Source of the DNA: Tenacibaculum tangerinum
GTDB lineage: Bacteria; Bacteroidota; Bacteroidia; Flavobacteriales; Flavobacteriaceae
Assembly: GCF_029853675.1 (NCBI RefSeq)
Contig: NZ_CP122539.1
Span: forward strand, 1,683,501-1,747,500
DNA length: 64,000 nucleotides
Direction of reading: 5' to 3'
The notes under the pieces are model-generated. The model saw only the letters and a program-made list of their open reading frames with translations. It was not told where the DNA came from and did not search any database. The position numbers and the translations under genes are program-made. Of the stretch, positions 8,722 to 17,539 are shown in pieces. Within the stretch, counting starts at the first letter, position 1, and each line of letters begins with the position of its first letter.

Positions 8722-8738
8722 GTAAGTCAGTGACTTAC
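8722..8738. promoter_or_regulatory. 17-bp perfect palindrome upstream of cdaA
   Basis: The arms GTAAGTCA and TGACTTAC surround one central G. The short perfect dyad without a T run looks like an operator for a dimeric regulator rather than a terminator. It lies about 145 bp upstream of the cdaA start. Confidence 0.45.
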
Positions 8739-8801
8739 CAGTTTCTATTTTTTTATGCTTTCCTTTGTCTTGTAAATAAAAACTTATGATATTTTATATG
8801 C

Positions 8802-8889
8802 AACAAAACATAGTAATGTTTTTGCAAAAACGTAGTAATGATTTTAGTAAAACGTAGTAGTGTTTTTGGTAAAACATACCTACGTTTTT
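8802..8889. repeat. Four tandem 22-bp repeats between folP and cdaA
   Basis: The copies are 8802-8823, 8824-8845, 8846-8867 and 8868-8889. The shared core is roughly AAAACRTAGTARTG followed by a T-rich end; the fourth copy diverges to ACATACCTACG. The period of 22 bp is about two helical turns, so protein bound at each copy would face the same side. Confidence 0.8.
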
Positions 8890-8906
8890 TTCATAATATC
8901 TATACC

Positions 8907-9725
8907 TTATAACTGCCCAGTAATTTTAACGGCATCCATTGCTTCTTTTACATCGTGTACTCTTAGAATGTTTGTTCCGTTTAACAAGGCAATCGTATTG
9001 GCAACAGTAGTAGCATTCAATGCCTCTTGAGGTGTAATGCCTAACAATTTATACAACATCGATTTTCGAGAAACTCCTGTTAAAATAGGAACCTCTAAAC
9101 TTTTAAAAAGCGATAACTGTTGTAACAACTCATAATTTTGGTCAATCGTTTTTCCAAAACCAAAACCAACATCAATGAGTACATCGTTAACTTGTAACTG
9201 ACGTAAGGCAAAGAGCTGTTCAGCAAAAAAAGACAATACCTCGATTACTACATTGGTATACTGCGGATTTTGCTGCATGTTTTGTGGCGTTCCTTGCATA
9301 TGCATCATAATATACGGAACCTGTAATTTCGCCACCGTTTCAAACATTTTCGCATCCATTTTACCTCCAGAAATATCATTCACAATTGCCGCCCCTAAAC
9401 CGATTGCTTCCGCTACTACCCTACTTCTAAAAGAATCTACAGACAGCAGTATATCCGGAAAGCTTTTTACCAATAACCTTACCACAGGCGCCAATCTTTG
9501 CAACTCTTCCTCTTCAGAAATATGCGTTGCACCCGGTCTTGACGAATAGGCACCAACATCGATAAAAGTAGCCCCTTCCTTAAGCATCTTTTCAGTTTGC
9601 GTAAGCATATCTCGTTCATTCGTATACTTTCCACCATCGAAAAAAGAATCGGGTGTAATGTTTAAAATCCCCATTACCTTCGGAGTACTTACATCTACTA
9701 GGGTTCCTTTGCAATTAATTGTCAT
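8907..9725 (-). CDS. folP: Dihydropteroate synthase FolP
   Basis: A 272-aa DHPS that condenses p-aminobenzoate with dihydropterin pyrophosphate in folate synthesis; it is the sulfonamide target. It is a TIM barrel with MGILNITPDSFFDGG (18-32), SRPGAT loop (62-67), SVDSF (95-99), NDISGG (116-121), DVGFGFGKT (185-193) and GVSRKS (217-222). Length is normal and all pterin-binding motifs are present. It is divergent from the DUF1599 gene. folC of the same pathway is at 38735-39943. Confidence 0.95.
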   Translation of the reverse strand: MTINCKGTLVDVSTPKVMGILNITPDSFFDGGKYTNERDMLTQTEKMLKEGATFIDVGAYSSRPGATHISEEEELQRLAPVVRLLVKSFPDILLSVDSFRSRVVAEAIGLGAAIVNDISGGKMDAKMFETVAKLQVPYIMMHMQGTPQNMQQNPQYTNVVIEVLSFFAEQLFALRQLQVNDVLIDVGFGFGKTIDQNYELLQQLSLFKSLEVPILTGVSRKSMLYKLLGITPQEALNATTVANTIALLNGTNILRVHDVKEAMDAVKITGQL

Positions 9726-9805
9726 GCTGCTAAATTTCCGAGTAAAAATAAATGAAAAGCTTGTAATATTTACTATTTTTGGTCGAATACTTTTAATTAA
9801 AAAAG

Positions 9806-10351
9806 ATGCAGAACACCTCTAAACAGTATGATGCTGTCGTTGAAGAATGTAGAAATTTGTTTGTAAAAAAAATGAGTGATTATGGTAGTGCTTGGAGAAT
9901 TTTAAGACTTCCGTCGTTAACCGATCAAATCTTTATCAAAGCACAACGTATTCGACAATTACAAGAACATACTGAACGAAAAGTTGATGAAGGAGAAAAA
10001 TCAGAATTCATTGGTATTATCAACTATTCGGTAATGGCATTGATTCAACTAGAATTAGGGGTTGTAGAGCAACCTGATTTAAACACCGAAAAGGCGACCG
10101 ATTTATATAACAAACACATAAAAATTACCAAAGAGTTAATGGAAAACAAAAACCATGATTATGGCGAAGCATGGAGAGAAATGCGCGTTTCTTCATTAAC
10201 CGATTTAATATTACAAAAACTACTTCGTGTAAAACAAATTGAAAATAATCAAGGCAAAACCTTAGTTTCTGAAGGAATCGATGCAAATTATCAAGATATG
10301 ATTAATTATGCTATTTTTGCCATGATTCATCTATCTGAATCAGATAATTAA
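9806..10351 (+). CDS. DUF1599 protein, two internal repeats
   Basis: A 181-aa protein made of two copies of the DUF1599 unit. Residues about 20-82 (KKMSDYGSAWRILR then SLTDQIFIKAQRIRQL) match about 113-177 (NHDYGEAWREMR then SLTDLILQKLLRVKQI). Each ends in an INY(S/A)xxAxIxL helix. The family is widespread in Bacteroidota and was proposed to relate to nucleotide modification; no activity is established to my knowledge. It lies 17 bp before the DoxX-like gene, so the two are probably co-transcribed. Confidence 0.85.
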   Translation: MQNTSKQYDAVVEECRNLFVKKMSDYGSAWRILRLPSLTDQIFIKAQRIRQLQEHTERKVDEGEKSEFIGIINYSVMALIQLELGVVEQPDLNTEKATDLYNKHIKITKELMENKNHDYGEAWREMRVSSLTDLILQKLLRVKQIENNQGKTLVSEGIDANYQDMINYAIFAMIHLSESDN

Positions 10352-10368
10352 CTTAAAACACCCCTAAT

Positions 10369-11340
10369 ATGATTTTAAAAGCGTTAACTCATATTTCAAG
10401 AGTACTCGTAGGAATTCTTTTTATTTACTCTGGATTTGTGAAATTAGTAGACCCCATTGGCTCACAATACAAATTTCAAGAATATTTTAGCGAAGGTGTA
10501 CTAAACTTAGAATTTTTAATACCCCTTGCCCTGCCTTTTTCTGTTCTTTTAATTATTTCTGAATTGGTTTTAGGTGTAATGCTTTTGGTGGGTTATAAAC
10601 CAAAATTAACGGTTTGGAGTTTGTTTGGCTTAAACTTAATCTTTTTGTTCTTAACATGGTACTCGCATACTTATAACAAAGTTACTGACTGCGGATGTTT
10701 TGGCGATGCGATAAAACTTACACCAGAAGAAACCTTTTATAAAAATGTAATTCTTATGGTATTTATTGTTATTCTAATTTTAGGAATTCAGTATATCAAA
10801 CCTCTTATTTCAAACAAAATAGCCTCTATTACAACATTTATTTCGCTGGCACTATCTTTAATGGTTACCTTTTATGTACTAAACCACCTGCCAATTATAG
10901 ATTTTAGGGCGTATGCAGTAGGCACCGATATTGCAGAAGGAATGAAATACCAAGAGGGAAGCGACGAAATACCTCCTATTCACGATTTTATGATTGAAAC
11001 AGATGAAGGCGATAAGCTAGAAGAAATGCTAGCAAAAGAAAAAGCAATGCTCGTCGTTATGTATAATTTTGATAAAACTGAAGAAGAAGGGATTGCAGAA
11101 GTAGCTAAGGTTGCAAAAAAAGCCAAAGAACAAGGATATGAAATTTATGTTTTAACCGCTTCTTATGTTGAAGACCAAGAAGCTACTCAAAAAAAATATG
11201 GACTTCCTTACACCTTTGCTTTTTGTGATGAAACTGCTTTAAAAACTGTAATTAGAGCAAACCCTGGTATTGTTACCGTTAAAAAAGGAATTATTGTAGG
11301 AAAATGGAATTGGACAGATGCTGATGATGTAACATTGTAA
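10369..11340 (+). CDS. BT_3928-type DoxX/MauE-like membrane protein with thioredoxin-like tail
   Basis: A 323-aa protein. The N-terminal half has about four membrane helices in a DoxX/MauE-like arrangement, with a CxC pair in TDCGCFGD (about residue 105). A further helix near 150-175 leads to a soluble C-terminal domain (about 190-323) that resembles a thioredoxin-fold protein without an obvious CxxC. The family name is used for Bacteroidota homologues; a redox role is inferred from the fold. It follows DUF1599 closely and ends at a terminator. Confidence 0.75.
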   Translation: MILKALTHISRVLVGILFIYSGFVKLVDPIGSQYKFQEYFSEGVLNLEFLIPLALPFSVLLIISELVLGVMLLVGYKPKLTVWSLFGLNLIFLFLTWYSHTYNKVTDCGCFGDAIKLTPEETFYKNVILMVFIVILILGIQYIKPLISNKIASITTFISLALSLMVTFYVLNHLPIIDFRAYAVGTDIAEGMKYQEGSDEIPPIHDFMIETDEGDKLEEMLAKEKAMLVVMYNFDKTEEEGIAEVAKVAKKAKEQGYEIYVLTASYVEDQEATQKKYGLPYTFAFCDETALKTVIRANPGIVTVKKGIIVGKWNWTDADDVTL

Positions 11341-11364
11341 AGACCACGTAATTTTATATACAAC

Positions 11365-11400
11365 GAAAACCTCACAGAATTTGTGAGGTTTTCTTATTTT
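11365..11400 (+). terminator. Terminator after the DoxX-like gene
   Basis: An 11-bp stem (AAAACCTCACA with TGTGAGGTTTT) and a short loop are followed by a T-rich stretch. It separates the DoxX-like gene from crcB. Confidence 0.85.
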
Positions 11401-11466
11401 CGCAAAGACATGCTATGCTATTAGCGTATTTTAAAAAAAGGAATCAATTTATATATATTTATTTTT

Positions 11467-11850
11467 GTGAAACAATTAGTCTTCGTTTTTATTGGTGGTG
11501 GTGCAGGAAGCGTATTACGCTATCTCATAGGAAAAGCACTCAACACTTCGCAAACAGGATTTCCTTACGGAACTTTTACCGCAAATATTTTAGGGAGTTT
11601 ACTTATTGGAATTATTTTAGGGTTTGCCGCTAAAAATAACGCCTTAACACAAAACCACACCTTATTATTGGCAACAGGTTTTTGTGGCGGCTTTACTACC
11701 TTTTCTACGTTTGCTTATGAAAATCATATCTTTTTAAAATCAGGAGACTTTAGCTCTTTTGCACTGTACACCATTGCAAGCTTTGTTATTGGTTTTTTAG
11801 CTGTTTTTGCAGGAATTTACTTCACAAACTTCCTTTTACCAAATACATAA
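11467..11850 (+). CDS. crcB: Fluoride exporter CrcB/Fluc
   Basis: A 127-aa four-helix Fluc channel subunit that exports fluoride as an antiparallel dimer. Motifs: GGGAGSVLRYLIG (10-22), GTFTANILGS with the conserved Asn, and GFCGGFTTFSTFAYE with the Phe box. The start is GTG at 11467; no ATG fits the family N-terminus. I saw no fluoride riboswitch in the short leader. The overlapping frame at 11415-11633 is a shadow. Confidence 0.93.
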   Translation: MKQLVFVFIGGGAGSVLRYLIGKALNTSQTGFPYGTFTANILGSLLIGIILGFAAKNNALTQNHTLLLATGFCGGFTTFSTFAYENHIFLKSGDFSSFALYTIASFVIGFLAVFAGIYFTNFLLPNT

Positions 11851-11913
11851 AACACCTAAATTAGTTTCAGAAAAAAAGACTGTAACCACACTATCGAAAA
11901 AATCATACATCAA

Positions 11914-12618
11914 ATGAACGAACTTATACACTATACCTCAGCCGAAAATTATGTAATGCTTACGATTACCAACGGAAAAGCCAATGCAATTTCTCATGAA
12001 GTAATCGACGCTTTAAACGCTTGTTTAGACAAGGCTGAAAAAGAAGAAAAAACCGTAATAGTAACAGGGCAATCAGGAATATTCTCGGCAGGATACGATT
12101 TGAAGAGCATGACGCAATCTCCTCAATCGGCTTTAGAGTTGGTAACTAAAGGCTCTAGGTTATCGCATAGAATGTTATCATATCCTTATCCCATAATCGC
12201 TGCTTGTTCAGGACATGCCGTTGCCAAAGGAGCGTTCTTATTACTTTCTGCTGATTATAGAATAGGTATAGAAGGAGATTTTAAAATTGGATTGAACGAA
12301 GTTATGATTGGCATGACCATGCACAACGCAGGCATTGAAATTGCCAAAGCACGCTTGGCTCCTATTTACTTTGAAAGAAGTGTCAGTTGTTCAGAAATAT
12401 ACACTCCTAAAGATGCCGTTACTGCTGGTTTTTTAGACACCGTTGTTCCTCAAGAACAGTTAGTACCTACGGCAATAAAAGTAGCTTCAATGTTTGCTAA
12501 ACTCAATAAAAAAGCACATAAAGAAACCAAGTTAAAAGTTAGAAAACCATACTTAGATTCATTAGAAAAAGCAATTGAACTCGATATCGAAAACGGGTTG
12601 ACACCTCCTTCTAAATAA
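11914..12618 (+). CDS. Crotonase-fold enoyl-CoA hydratase/isomerase family protein
   Basis: A 234-aa crotonase-superfamily protein. The two oxyanion-hole segments are visible: FSAGYDLKSM (about 63-72) and CSGHAVAKGAFLLLSADYRIG (about 98-118). LNEVMIGM carries a Glu in the region of a catalytic acid, but the usual Glu pair of true hydratases is not clear. It is a little shorter than typical (about 255-260). The acyl-CoA substrate and exact reaction are undetermined. It stands alone between crcB and a convergent cpsB-like gene. Confidence 0.85.
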   Translation: MNELIHYTSAENYVMLTITNGKANAISHEVIDALNACLDKAEKEEKTVIVTGQSGIFSAGYDLKSMTQSPQSALELVTKGSRLSHRMLSYPYPIIAACSGHAVAKGAFLLLSADYRIGIEGDFKIGLNEVMIGMTMHNAGIEIAKARLAPIYFERSVSCSEIYTPKDAVTAGFLDTVVPQEQLVPTAIKVASMFAKLNKKAHKETKLKVRKPYLDSLEKAIELDIENGLTPPSK

Positions 12619-12626
12619 GAATAAGC

Positions 12627-12745
12627 GTGTCATATCGATAGAACGAAGTACGAGTAGTGATGATATATCTTATGCGATTTATGTGTGGCTATTTCGCATT
12701 TAAACCCGTTGTCTCTTCGAGTAAAATTAGTGGAATGAAATGGAA
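12627..12745. repeat. Degenerate dispersed intergenic repeat
   Basis: The spacer after the crotonase gene starts GTGTCATATCGATAGAACGA and ends in related sequence. It resembles the short GTCATTTCGA-type intergenic elements scattered in Flavobacteriaceae genomes. A second element beginning GTGTCAT lies near 42779. Assignment is from memory of the general pattern. Confidence 0.3.
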
Positions 12746-12752
12746 ATAATTT

Positions 12753-13496
12753 TTATTTAAAGATCTTATTGTTCTCTAATAATTTTTCTAGCTGTTTTTT
12801 AATTTTTACATCACCTAATTTCTGTAAAAGTTTCAAATGGTTGTGATGGTGTGCATCAGTTCCAACAAAATCATACATTCCTTCGCTTAATAGTTTTTTT
12901 GAAACTTTTTGAACCCCTTTTCCATATTGCTCTGTTAGAGAAAGAAAATTTAATTGAAAAAGACAACCTGCTTTTTTCAATTTATAAAAATTTTGAAAGT
13001 CATGATGATAAAAATTATACCTCTCTGGATGTGCCAAAACTGGCTTGTATCCTTTTAATTGTATTTCAAACAGTATATCGTATAAATTGTAAGGAGCATT
13101 AAAATACGACATCTCTACAAGTATATACTTATCTTTTAAAACTAAGATATCATCAGCCTCTAACCTTTCTACAAAACGCTCATCCATCATATATTCAGCA
13201 GCAGCTCTAATAGAAATATCGGCAAACCCTTTATTGTCTAAAGCCTTTCTAACTTCTGACAATTTACTCTTTATTGTTTCAGAAGAATTAGGATATACGT
13301 CTCCTAAAACATGCGGTGTTGTAACAAAATTTTTGATTCCGTAAGAGTACATTTTTGAAATGAGGGAAACTGAATCTTCTATATTTTTTGCACCGTCATC
13401 AATACCTGGAAGTAAATGTGAATGTATATCTACAAATCCTTCAGGAAAAAATTCATTAAGTGGAATTTCTTTCTTCTTAAAAAAGAGCATATTCAA
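12753..13496 (-). CDS. CpsB/CapC-type PHP-family protein-tyrosine phosphatase
   Basis: A 247-aa PHP-domain phosphatase of the CpsB/YwqE family, which dephosphorylates capsule tyrosine kinases in Gram-positive bacteria and accompanies polysaccharide export in Bacteroidota. Metal ligands: H25 and H27 in DIHSHLLPGIDDG, H61 in TTPH, the Glu of VEMSYF, AHPERY, and the C-terminal GTDAHHHNH. Soluble, no signal peptide. No tyrosine kinase is adjacent; the polysaccharide locus begins some 11 kb away. Divergent from the kinase-like gene at 13645. Confidence 0.88.
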   Translation of the reverse strand: MNMLFFKKKEIPLNEFFPEGFVDIHSHLLPGIDDGAKNIEDSVSLISKMYSYGIKNFVTTPHVLGDVYPNSSETIKSKLSEVRKALDNKGFADISIRAAAEYMMDERFVERLEADDILVLKDKYILVEMSYFNAPYNLYDILFEIQLKGYKPVLAHPERYNFYHHDFQNFYKLKKAGCLFQLNFLSLTEQYGKGVQKVSKKLLSEGMYDFVGTDAHHHNHLKLLQKLGDVKIKKQLEKLLENNKIFK

Positions 13497-13592
13497 CGAT
13501 TAATTTTTATACAAAGTTATGTTATAATTTCTACAAATATATTGCAAAATAAAAAAAGTTAACAACGAAAACGATTGAGTTTTGCATGGCTA

Positions 13593-13623
13593 TTGCCTGT
13601 ACAAAATAGAACGTCTATATTTG
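13593..13623 (+). promoter_or_regulatory. Promoter for the BadF-type kinase
   Basis: TTG at 13593-13595, 20 bp, then TATATTTG at 13616-13623. The predicted transcript start near 13630 lies after the longer possible start at 13582, which supports ATG 13645 as the real start codon. Confidence 0.6.
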
Positions 13624-13644
13624 GGTATTAATAATTATGATGAT

Positions 13645-14493
13645 ATGGTTTTAATAGCAGATGGCGGATCTACCAAAGCGGATTGGATTGCTATAAACGA
13701 CAACAAAGAAGAGGTTTTTAGAGTAAGAACTTTAGGACTTAATCCTGCTGTAATATCAGTAGAAGAACTTAGGAATAGAATTATCAATATGTTCCAGTTA
13801 ATAAATATTAAAGAGCAAGTTTCTGAAATTTATTTTTATGGAGCGGGCTGTGGTACCCCAAAAGCAGTTAATATCTTAAAAGAATTATTAGAATCTATTT
13901 TTACCAATGCTAAAGTTTCTATTAATGAAGATATGCTTGCTGCTGTATATGCCAGTGCTGGAGATAAAGAGGCCATTGTATGCATACTAGGTACTGGCTC
14001 TAATAGCTGTTATTTTGATGGAAACAACATTGAAATGCTCGTGCCCTCGTTAGGATATACCATCATGGATGAAGCTAGTGGAAATTTCTTTGGTAAAAAA
14101 CTTATTCGAGATTATTATTATAAAAAAATGCCGAAAAAAATCGCCAAGAAGTTTGGTGACGCTTATAACTTAGATGCCGATTATATTAAGCAACATTTAT
14201 ACCGAGAAAGCAACCCGAACATGTTTTTAGCGAACTTTGCTAAGTTTATGTTCGACTTTAAAGAAGATGTATATATTAAGAAATTAATCAGAAAAGGATT
14301 TAAAAAATTTTTTAAGTGTCGAATACTTCCTTTTGAAAAAGACAACACGACACCTATTTATTTTATAGGGTCTATCGCTTTTTATTTTAATGATATCTTA
14401 GAAAGTGTTGCCGACAAATATGACTTAAGGATAGCTGGAATAATTCAAAGACCCATAGATAACTTATTAGAGTATCATAAAAACAAACTTTAG
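13645..14493 (+). CDS. BadF/BadG/BcrA/BcrD-family ATPase, probable N-acetylglucosamine kinase
   Basis: A 282-aa sugar-kinase-fold protein starting MVLIADGGSTKADW, with phosphate-1 motif DGGSTK, CILGTGSNS as phosphate-2, and an FIGSIAF adenosine-type motif. This subfamily includes GlcNAc kinases, fitting amino-sugar salvage, but the substrate is not proven here. The frame extends up to 13582, but ATG 13645 gives the family N-terminus and fits the promoter. The stop overlaps the convergent murF stop by 4 bp. Confidence 0.85.
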   Translation: MVLIADGGSTKADWIAINDNKEEVFRVRTLGLNPAVISVEELRNRIINMFQLINIKEQVSEIYFYGAGCGTPKAVNILKELLESIFTNAKVSINEDMLAAVYASAGDKEAIVCILGTGSNSCYFDGNNIEMLVPSLGYTIMDEASGNFFGKKLIRDYYYKKMPKKIAKKFGDAYNLDADYIKQHLYRESNPNMFLANFAKFMFDFKEDVYIKKLIRKGFKKFFKCRILPFEKDNTTPIYFIGSIAFYFNDILESVADKYDLRIAGIIQRPIDNLLEYHKNKL

Positions 14494-15755
14494 TTAATAC
14501 TATCTAACACCCTTTCAAGAGCCATTCCTCTTGATCCTTTTACTAAAATAGTACTGTGTTTTATTTCACTGTCTTTTAAGTGTGACTCTAAATCTTTGAA
14601 GGTCTCAAACTTGATTGCCCTGTCATTTTTGGTTTCTACTTCATAGAAGTTTTTACCCACTAAAAAAACGGCATCAAAACTACTGTTTTGGGTTATGTCT
14701 GCTATGATTTGATGTTCCTTTGCACTGTAGGCACCTAACTCAAACATATCACCTAAAATAACTATTTTTTGTGCAGCTTTAAGTAAGCTGAAACTTTCTA
14801 AAGCAGCCCTCATGCTTGTTGGATTGGCATTGTAAGCGTCGAGAACAATCGTGTTATTATCGGTATGAATCATTTGCGACCTGTTGTTGGAAGGAATATA
14901 GCTTTCTATTGCTTTCTTAATTTCTTCGAAAGAAACGCCAAAATAATTCCCTATAGTTATCGCTGCCGACAAATTTGCAAAGTTGTATGTTCCCATTAGG
15001 TTACTCAAAATAGCTTCATTCTTGAATGATATTTTTACAAACGGATTCGCTTCTATAAACTGTATTTCGTCATCGAAAAAAATTCTTTCAATAGCATTGG
15101 TTCTTGCTACTTGTTTTTCGTCTTCAGGATTTACAAATACTTTTTTTTGGTGTACTTCTAAAAAATCATACAATTCAGATTTAGCTTTTACAACCCCCTC
15201 TAAAGAACCAAATCCTTCCAAATGAGCACTTCCAAAATTTGTTATGTATCCATAATCTGGATTGGTTATTTCAGATAAAAATGCTATTTCATTTGCATGA
15301 TTTGCACCCATTTCAACAATACCAATTTCCGTATTTTTGACCATTGACAACAATGTTAACGGCACTCCTATATGATTGTTTAAATTTCCTTTGGTTGCGT
15401 TTGTTTTATATTTTGTTGAAAGAACTACATTTATAAGCTCTTTTGTAGTTGTTTTTCCATTACTACCCGTTAAAGCTATTATTGGAATATTTAGTTGATT
15501 TCTATGATAAGTAGCTAATTTTTGTAACGTTTCTAACACGTTATCTACTAAAATTATCGAATCTGAAGTTTTATAAGCTTCCTCATCTACTACTGCATAA
15601 CTAGCTCCTTTTCGTAGTGCTTCTTCTGCAAACTTATTACCGTTGAAGTTTGCCCCTTTCAATGCAAAAAACAGGGTATTCTTCCTAATGTTCCTTGTAT
15701 CTGTATCAACCAAACCATGAACAGCATACAACTGGTATAAATCTTCTGTATTCAT
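14490..15755 (-). CDS. murF: UDP-N-acetylmuramoyl-tripeptide--D-Ala-D-Ala ligase MurF
   Basis: A 421-aa Mur ligase that adds D-Ala-D-Ala to the UDP-MurNAc-tripeptide in the last cytoplasmic step of peptidoglycan precursor synthesis. The ATP loop is GSNGKTTT (97-104), followed by the central-domain EMGANHANEI segment and the C-terminal LDAYNANPTSM motif. It lies downstream of gldJ on the same strand but behind a terminator. Length slightly below E. coli MurF (452), normal for Bacteroidota. Confidence 0.95.
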   Translation of the reverse strand: MNTEDLYQLYAVHGLVDTDTRNIRKNTLFFALKGANFNGNKFAEEALRKGASYAVVDEEAYKTSDSIILVDNVLETLQKLATYHRNQLNIPIIALTGSNGKTTTKELINVVLSTKYKTNATKGNLNNHIGVPLTLLSMVKNTEIGIVEMGANHANEIAFLSEITNPDYGYITNFGSAHLEGFGSLEGVVKAKSELYDFLEVHQKKVFVNPEDEKQVARTNAIERIFFDDEIQFIEANPFVKISFKNEAILSNLMGTYNFANLSAAITIGNYFGVSFEEIKKAIESYIPSNNRSQMIHTDNNTIVLDAYNANPTSMRAALESFSLLKAAQKIVILGDMFELGAYSAKEHQIIADITQNSSFDAVFLVGKNFYEVETKNDRAIKFETFKDLESHLKDSEIKHSTILVKGSRGMALERVLDSIN

Positions 15756-15765
15756 TTTGTAAAAA

Positions 15766-15797
15766 TAAAAAACCTCATTGAGTGGTCAATGAGGTTC
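15766..15797 (-). terminator. Terminator between gldJ and murF
   Basis: An 11-bp stem (AACCTCATTGA / TCAATGAGGTT, 15771-15781 with 15786-15796) and a 4-nt loop. On the minus strand it is followed by GTTTTTTATTTTT, so it ends the gldJ transcript. Confidence 0.88.
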
Positions 15798-15823
15798 TTT
15801 TAAATTTATTCAATAATTATTAT

Positions 15824-17539
15824 TTATCTTCTTACTCTCTTAACGTATTTTGGTGTTGGAGTTTTCCTATCATTTAACACCATTGGTCCCATTTTGTCTG
15901 TAGCACATCTAAAACCAATATAATTTGTTGCCATATACTCTGGGAAATATCTTCTTTGGGCTGGATCTAACCAGTATTCTCTATCTGCCCATGAACCTCC
16001 TTTAAACACTCTAGATTTATCACTAATTAGAGTAGTTCTTCTTTTGTCATCGTATTTATAATTATTAATAACGTTTCCTAAAGAGTCTAATTCTGCCTCT
16101 GGTTTTTGAGGTGAGTTATACATTCTAGAAGAGCGATCTAATTGATCTTTATCTAAACCGTAGAATTTAGATGAAGCCTGATCTCCATCGCCTAAACTTG
16201 AGTTGTTCGCTAAGTTATAATTTCTTCTCATATACGTATCTTCTCTCGTAATAGGAATATATTTTACACTTCCAGGTAAATCTTTAGGTACAACTCTACC
16301 ATTTTCTAAAGTATCGTATTCTACCTCTCCGTCTCCAACAATTACAACTTTTCCATCTTCATTAATTAATTTTTTAGTGAATATATTTCCTCTAAAATAG
16401 TTAAAGTCGTTAGCTTCTGAGTCTATAATTGGTCGGTATACGTCTTCTACCCATTCTGCTACATTCCCAGACATATCGTAAAGTCCAAATGCATTCGGTG
16501 GATAGCTCATCACAGCATTAGGAATATCTGCTCCGTCGCTACTCCATCCTGCAATACCACTATAATCTCCTTTTCCTTGTTTAAAGTTCGCTAGTTGGTC
16601 TCCTCTCCTTCTCTTATCTCTATCACGTGTATATTTTCCAGTCCAAGCATATTTTTTTCTACCTCTAATATTGTTATATTCTCTATTTTCAAAAAGTGCT
16701 TTTGCTGCATATTCCCATTCTACTTCAGTTGGTAATCTAAACTTTTGAGATAGGATTCCGTCAGAAGAAGTTACTTGTCGTCCTGTAAACTTTCCTTTTT
16801 CTGGCTTAGGTTCACCTTTAGTTCTTGGTACTGGTAATCCTTTTTTGTATATAGTAGAATCTCCATCGAAGATAGCATACGGATCGGTTAAGTAAGTATC
16901 TGTATCAAAATTGTTTTCCCCTTTAAAACTTATTGAATCTTCTTTGAATATATTTTTGATGACCCCTTTATCCATCAAAATCTTTAAATTTACTGCATTG
17001 GTACGCCACTTACAATACTTGTTCGCTTGTATCCAACTAACTCCAACCACTGGGTATTCTGCATAAGACGGGTGTCTTAAGTAACTTTCTGAAAGCAAAT
17101 TGGTATTTCCTAATCCTTTTCTCCAAACCAATGTATCTGGTAAAATTGAAGGGTAAATATTTTTAAACTGAGGGTCGTCTGGCGAAAATACATCTTTCAT
17201 ATATTGCATAAACAAACCATACTCGGCATTTGTCACTTCAGTTTCATCCATATAAAAGGTGCGCACGTGCATTTGTTTTGGTGTTGTGTTCCAGTCAAAC
17301 ATAACATCGTCTTGCACTAATCCCATCGTAAAAGTACCTCCTTCAATGTGCACCATACCCGGGGGAACGTTTTTTCCTTCTCTATACTCTCCTTTAATAT
17401 ATCCTCCATAATTAGGATCATTAAAGTTCCAACCAGTTAACGAAGATTTACTAGACCCGCCACGACTGTTACTTTTACAAGAAGCAACTAACAAGCTAGC
17501 AATCGCCAATAAACTAAATAATTTTAACGTACTTTTCAT
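15824..17539 (-). CDS. gldJ: Gliding motility lipoprotein GldJ
   Basis: A 571-aa lipoprotein (lipobox LVASC, Cys21) with a formylglycine-generating-enzyme/sulfatase-modifying fold. The N-terminal part has PPGMVHIEGGTFTMG (about 59-73) and DETEVTNAEY; the middle has RLPTEVEWEYAA and DMSGNVAEWVED; the C-terminus has FKGGSWAD and GFRCA. GldJ is required for flavobacterial gliding and type IX secretion and helps stabilise GldK. Length matches F. johnsoniae GldJ. It is divergent from porV, another component of the same system. Confidence 0.95.
   Translation of the reverse strand: MKSTLKLFSLLAIASLLVASCKSNSRGGSSKSSLTGWNFNDPNYGGYIKGEYREGKNVPPGMVHIEGGTFTMGLVQDDVMFDWNTTPKQMHVRTFYMDETEVTNAEYGLFMQYMKDVFSPDDPQFKNIYPSILPDTLVWRKGLGNTNLLSESYLRHPSYAEYPVVGVSWIQANKYCKWRTNAVNLKILMDKGVIKNIFKEDSISFKGENNFDTDTYLTDPYAIFDGDSTIYKKGLPVPRTKGEPKPEKGKFTGRQVTSSDGILSQKFRLPTEVEWEYAAKALFENREYNNIRGRKKYAWTGKYTRDRDKRRRGDQLANFKQGKGDYSGIAGWSSDGADIPNAVMSYPPNAFGLYDMSGNVAEWVEDVYRPIIDSEANDFNYFRGNIFTKKLINEDGKVVIVGDGEVEYDTLENGRVVPKDLPGSVKYIPITREDTYMRRNYNLANNSSLGDGDQASSKFYGLDKDQLDRSSRMYNSPQKPEAELDSLGNVINNYKYDDKRRTTLISDKSRVFKGGSWADREYWLDPAQRRYFPEYMATNYIGFRCATDKMGPMVLNDRKTPTPKYVKRVRR

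Larger units (their letters stand above)
8579..8906. other. folP-cdaA spacer with a palindrome and tandem repeats
   Basis: A 328-bp noncoding stretch upstream of cdaA. It holds a 17-bp palindrome (8722-8738), four 22-bp tandem repeats (8802-8889) and a CGTAC direct repeat near 8692-8706. I saw no clear TAnnTTTG promoter on the minus strand and no ORF worth calling. Confidence 0.7.

Noticed and set aside
8802..8889. The 22-bp repeats as a CRISPR array
   Set aside because: The units are directly adjacent with no spacers and no cas genes are nearby.
9774..9781. TATTTTTG before the DUF1599 gene as a promoter
   Set aside because: The only upstream TTG is 10 bp away; without a -33 element the match is probably chance.
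11415..11633. A 72-codon plus-strand frame overlapping crcB
   Set aside because: It reads crcB in another frame and its product has no family features; crcB itself is clear.
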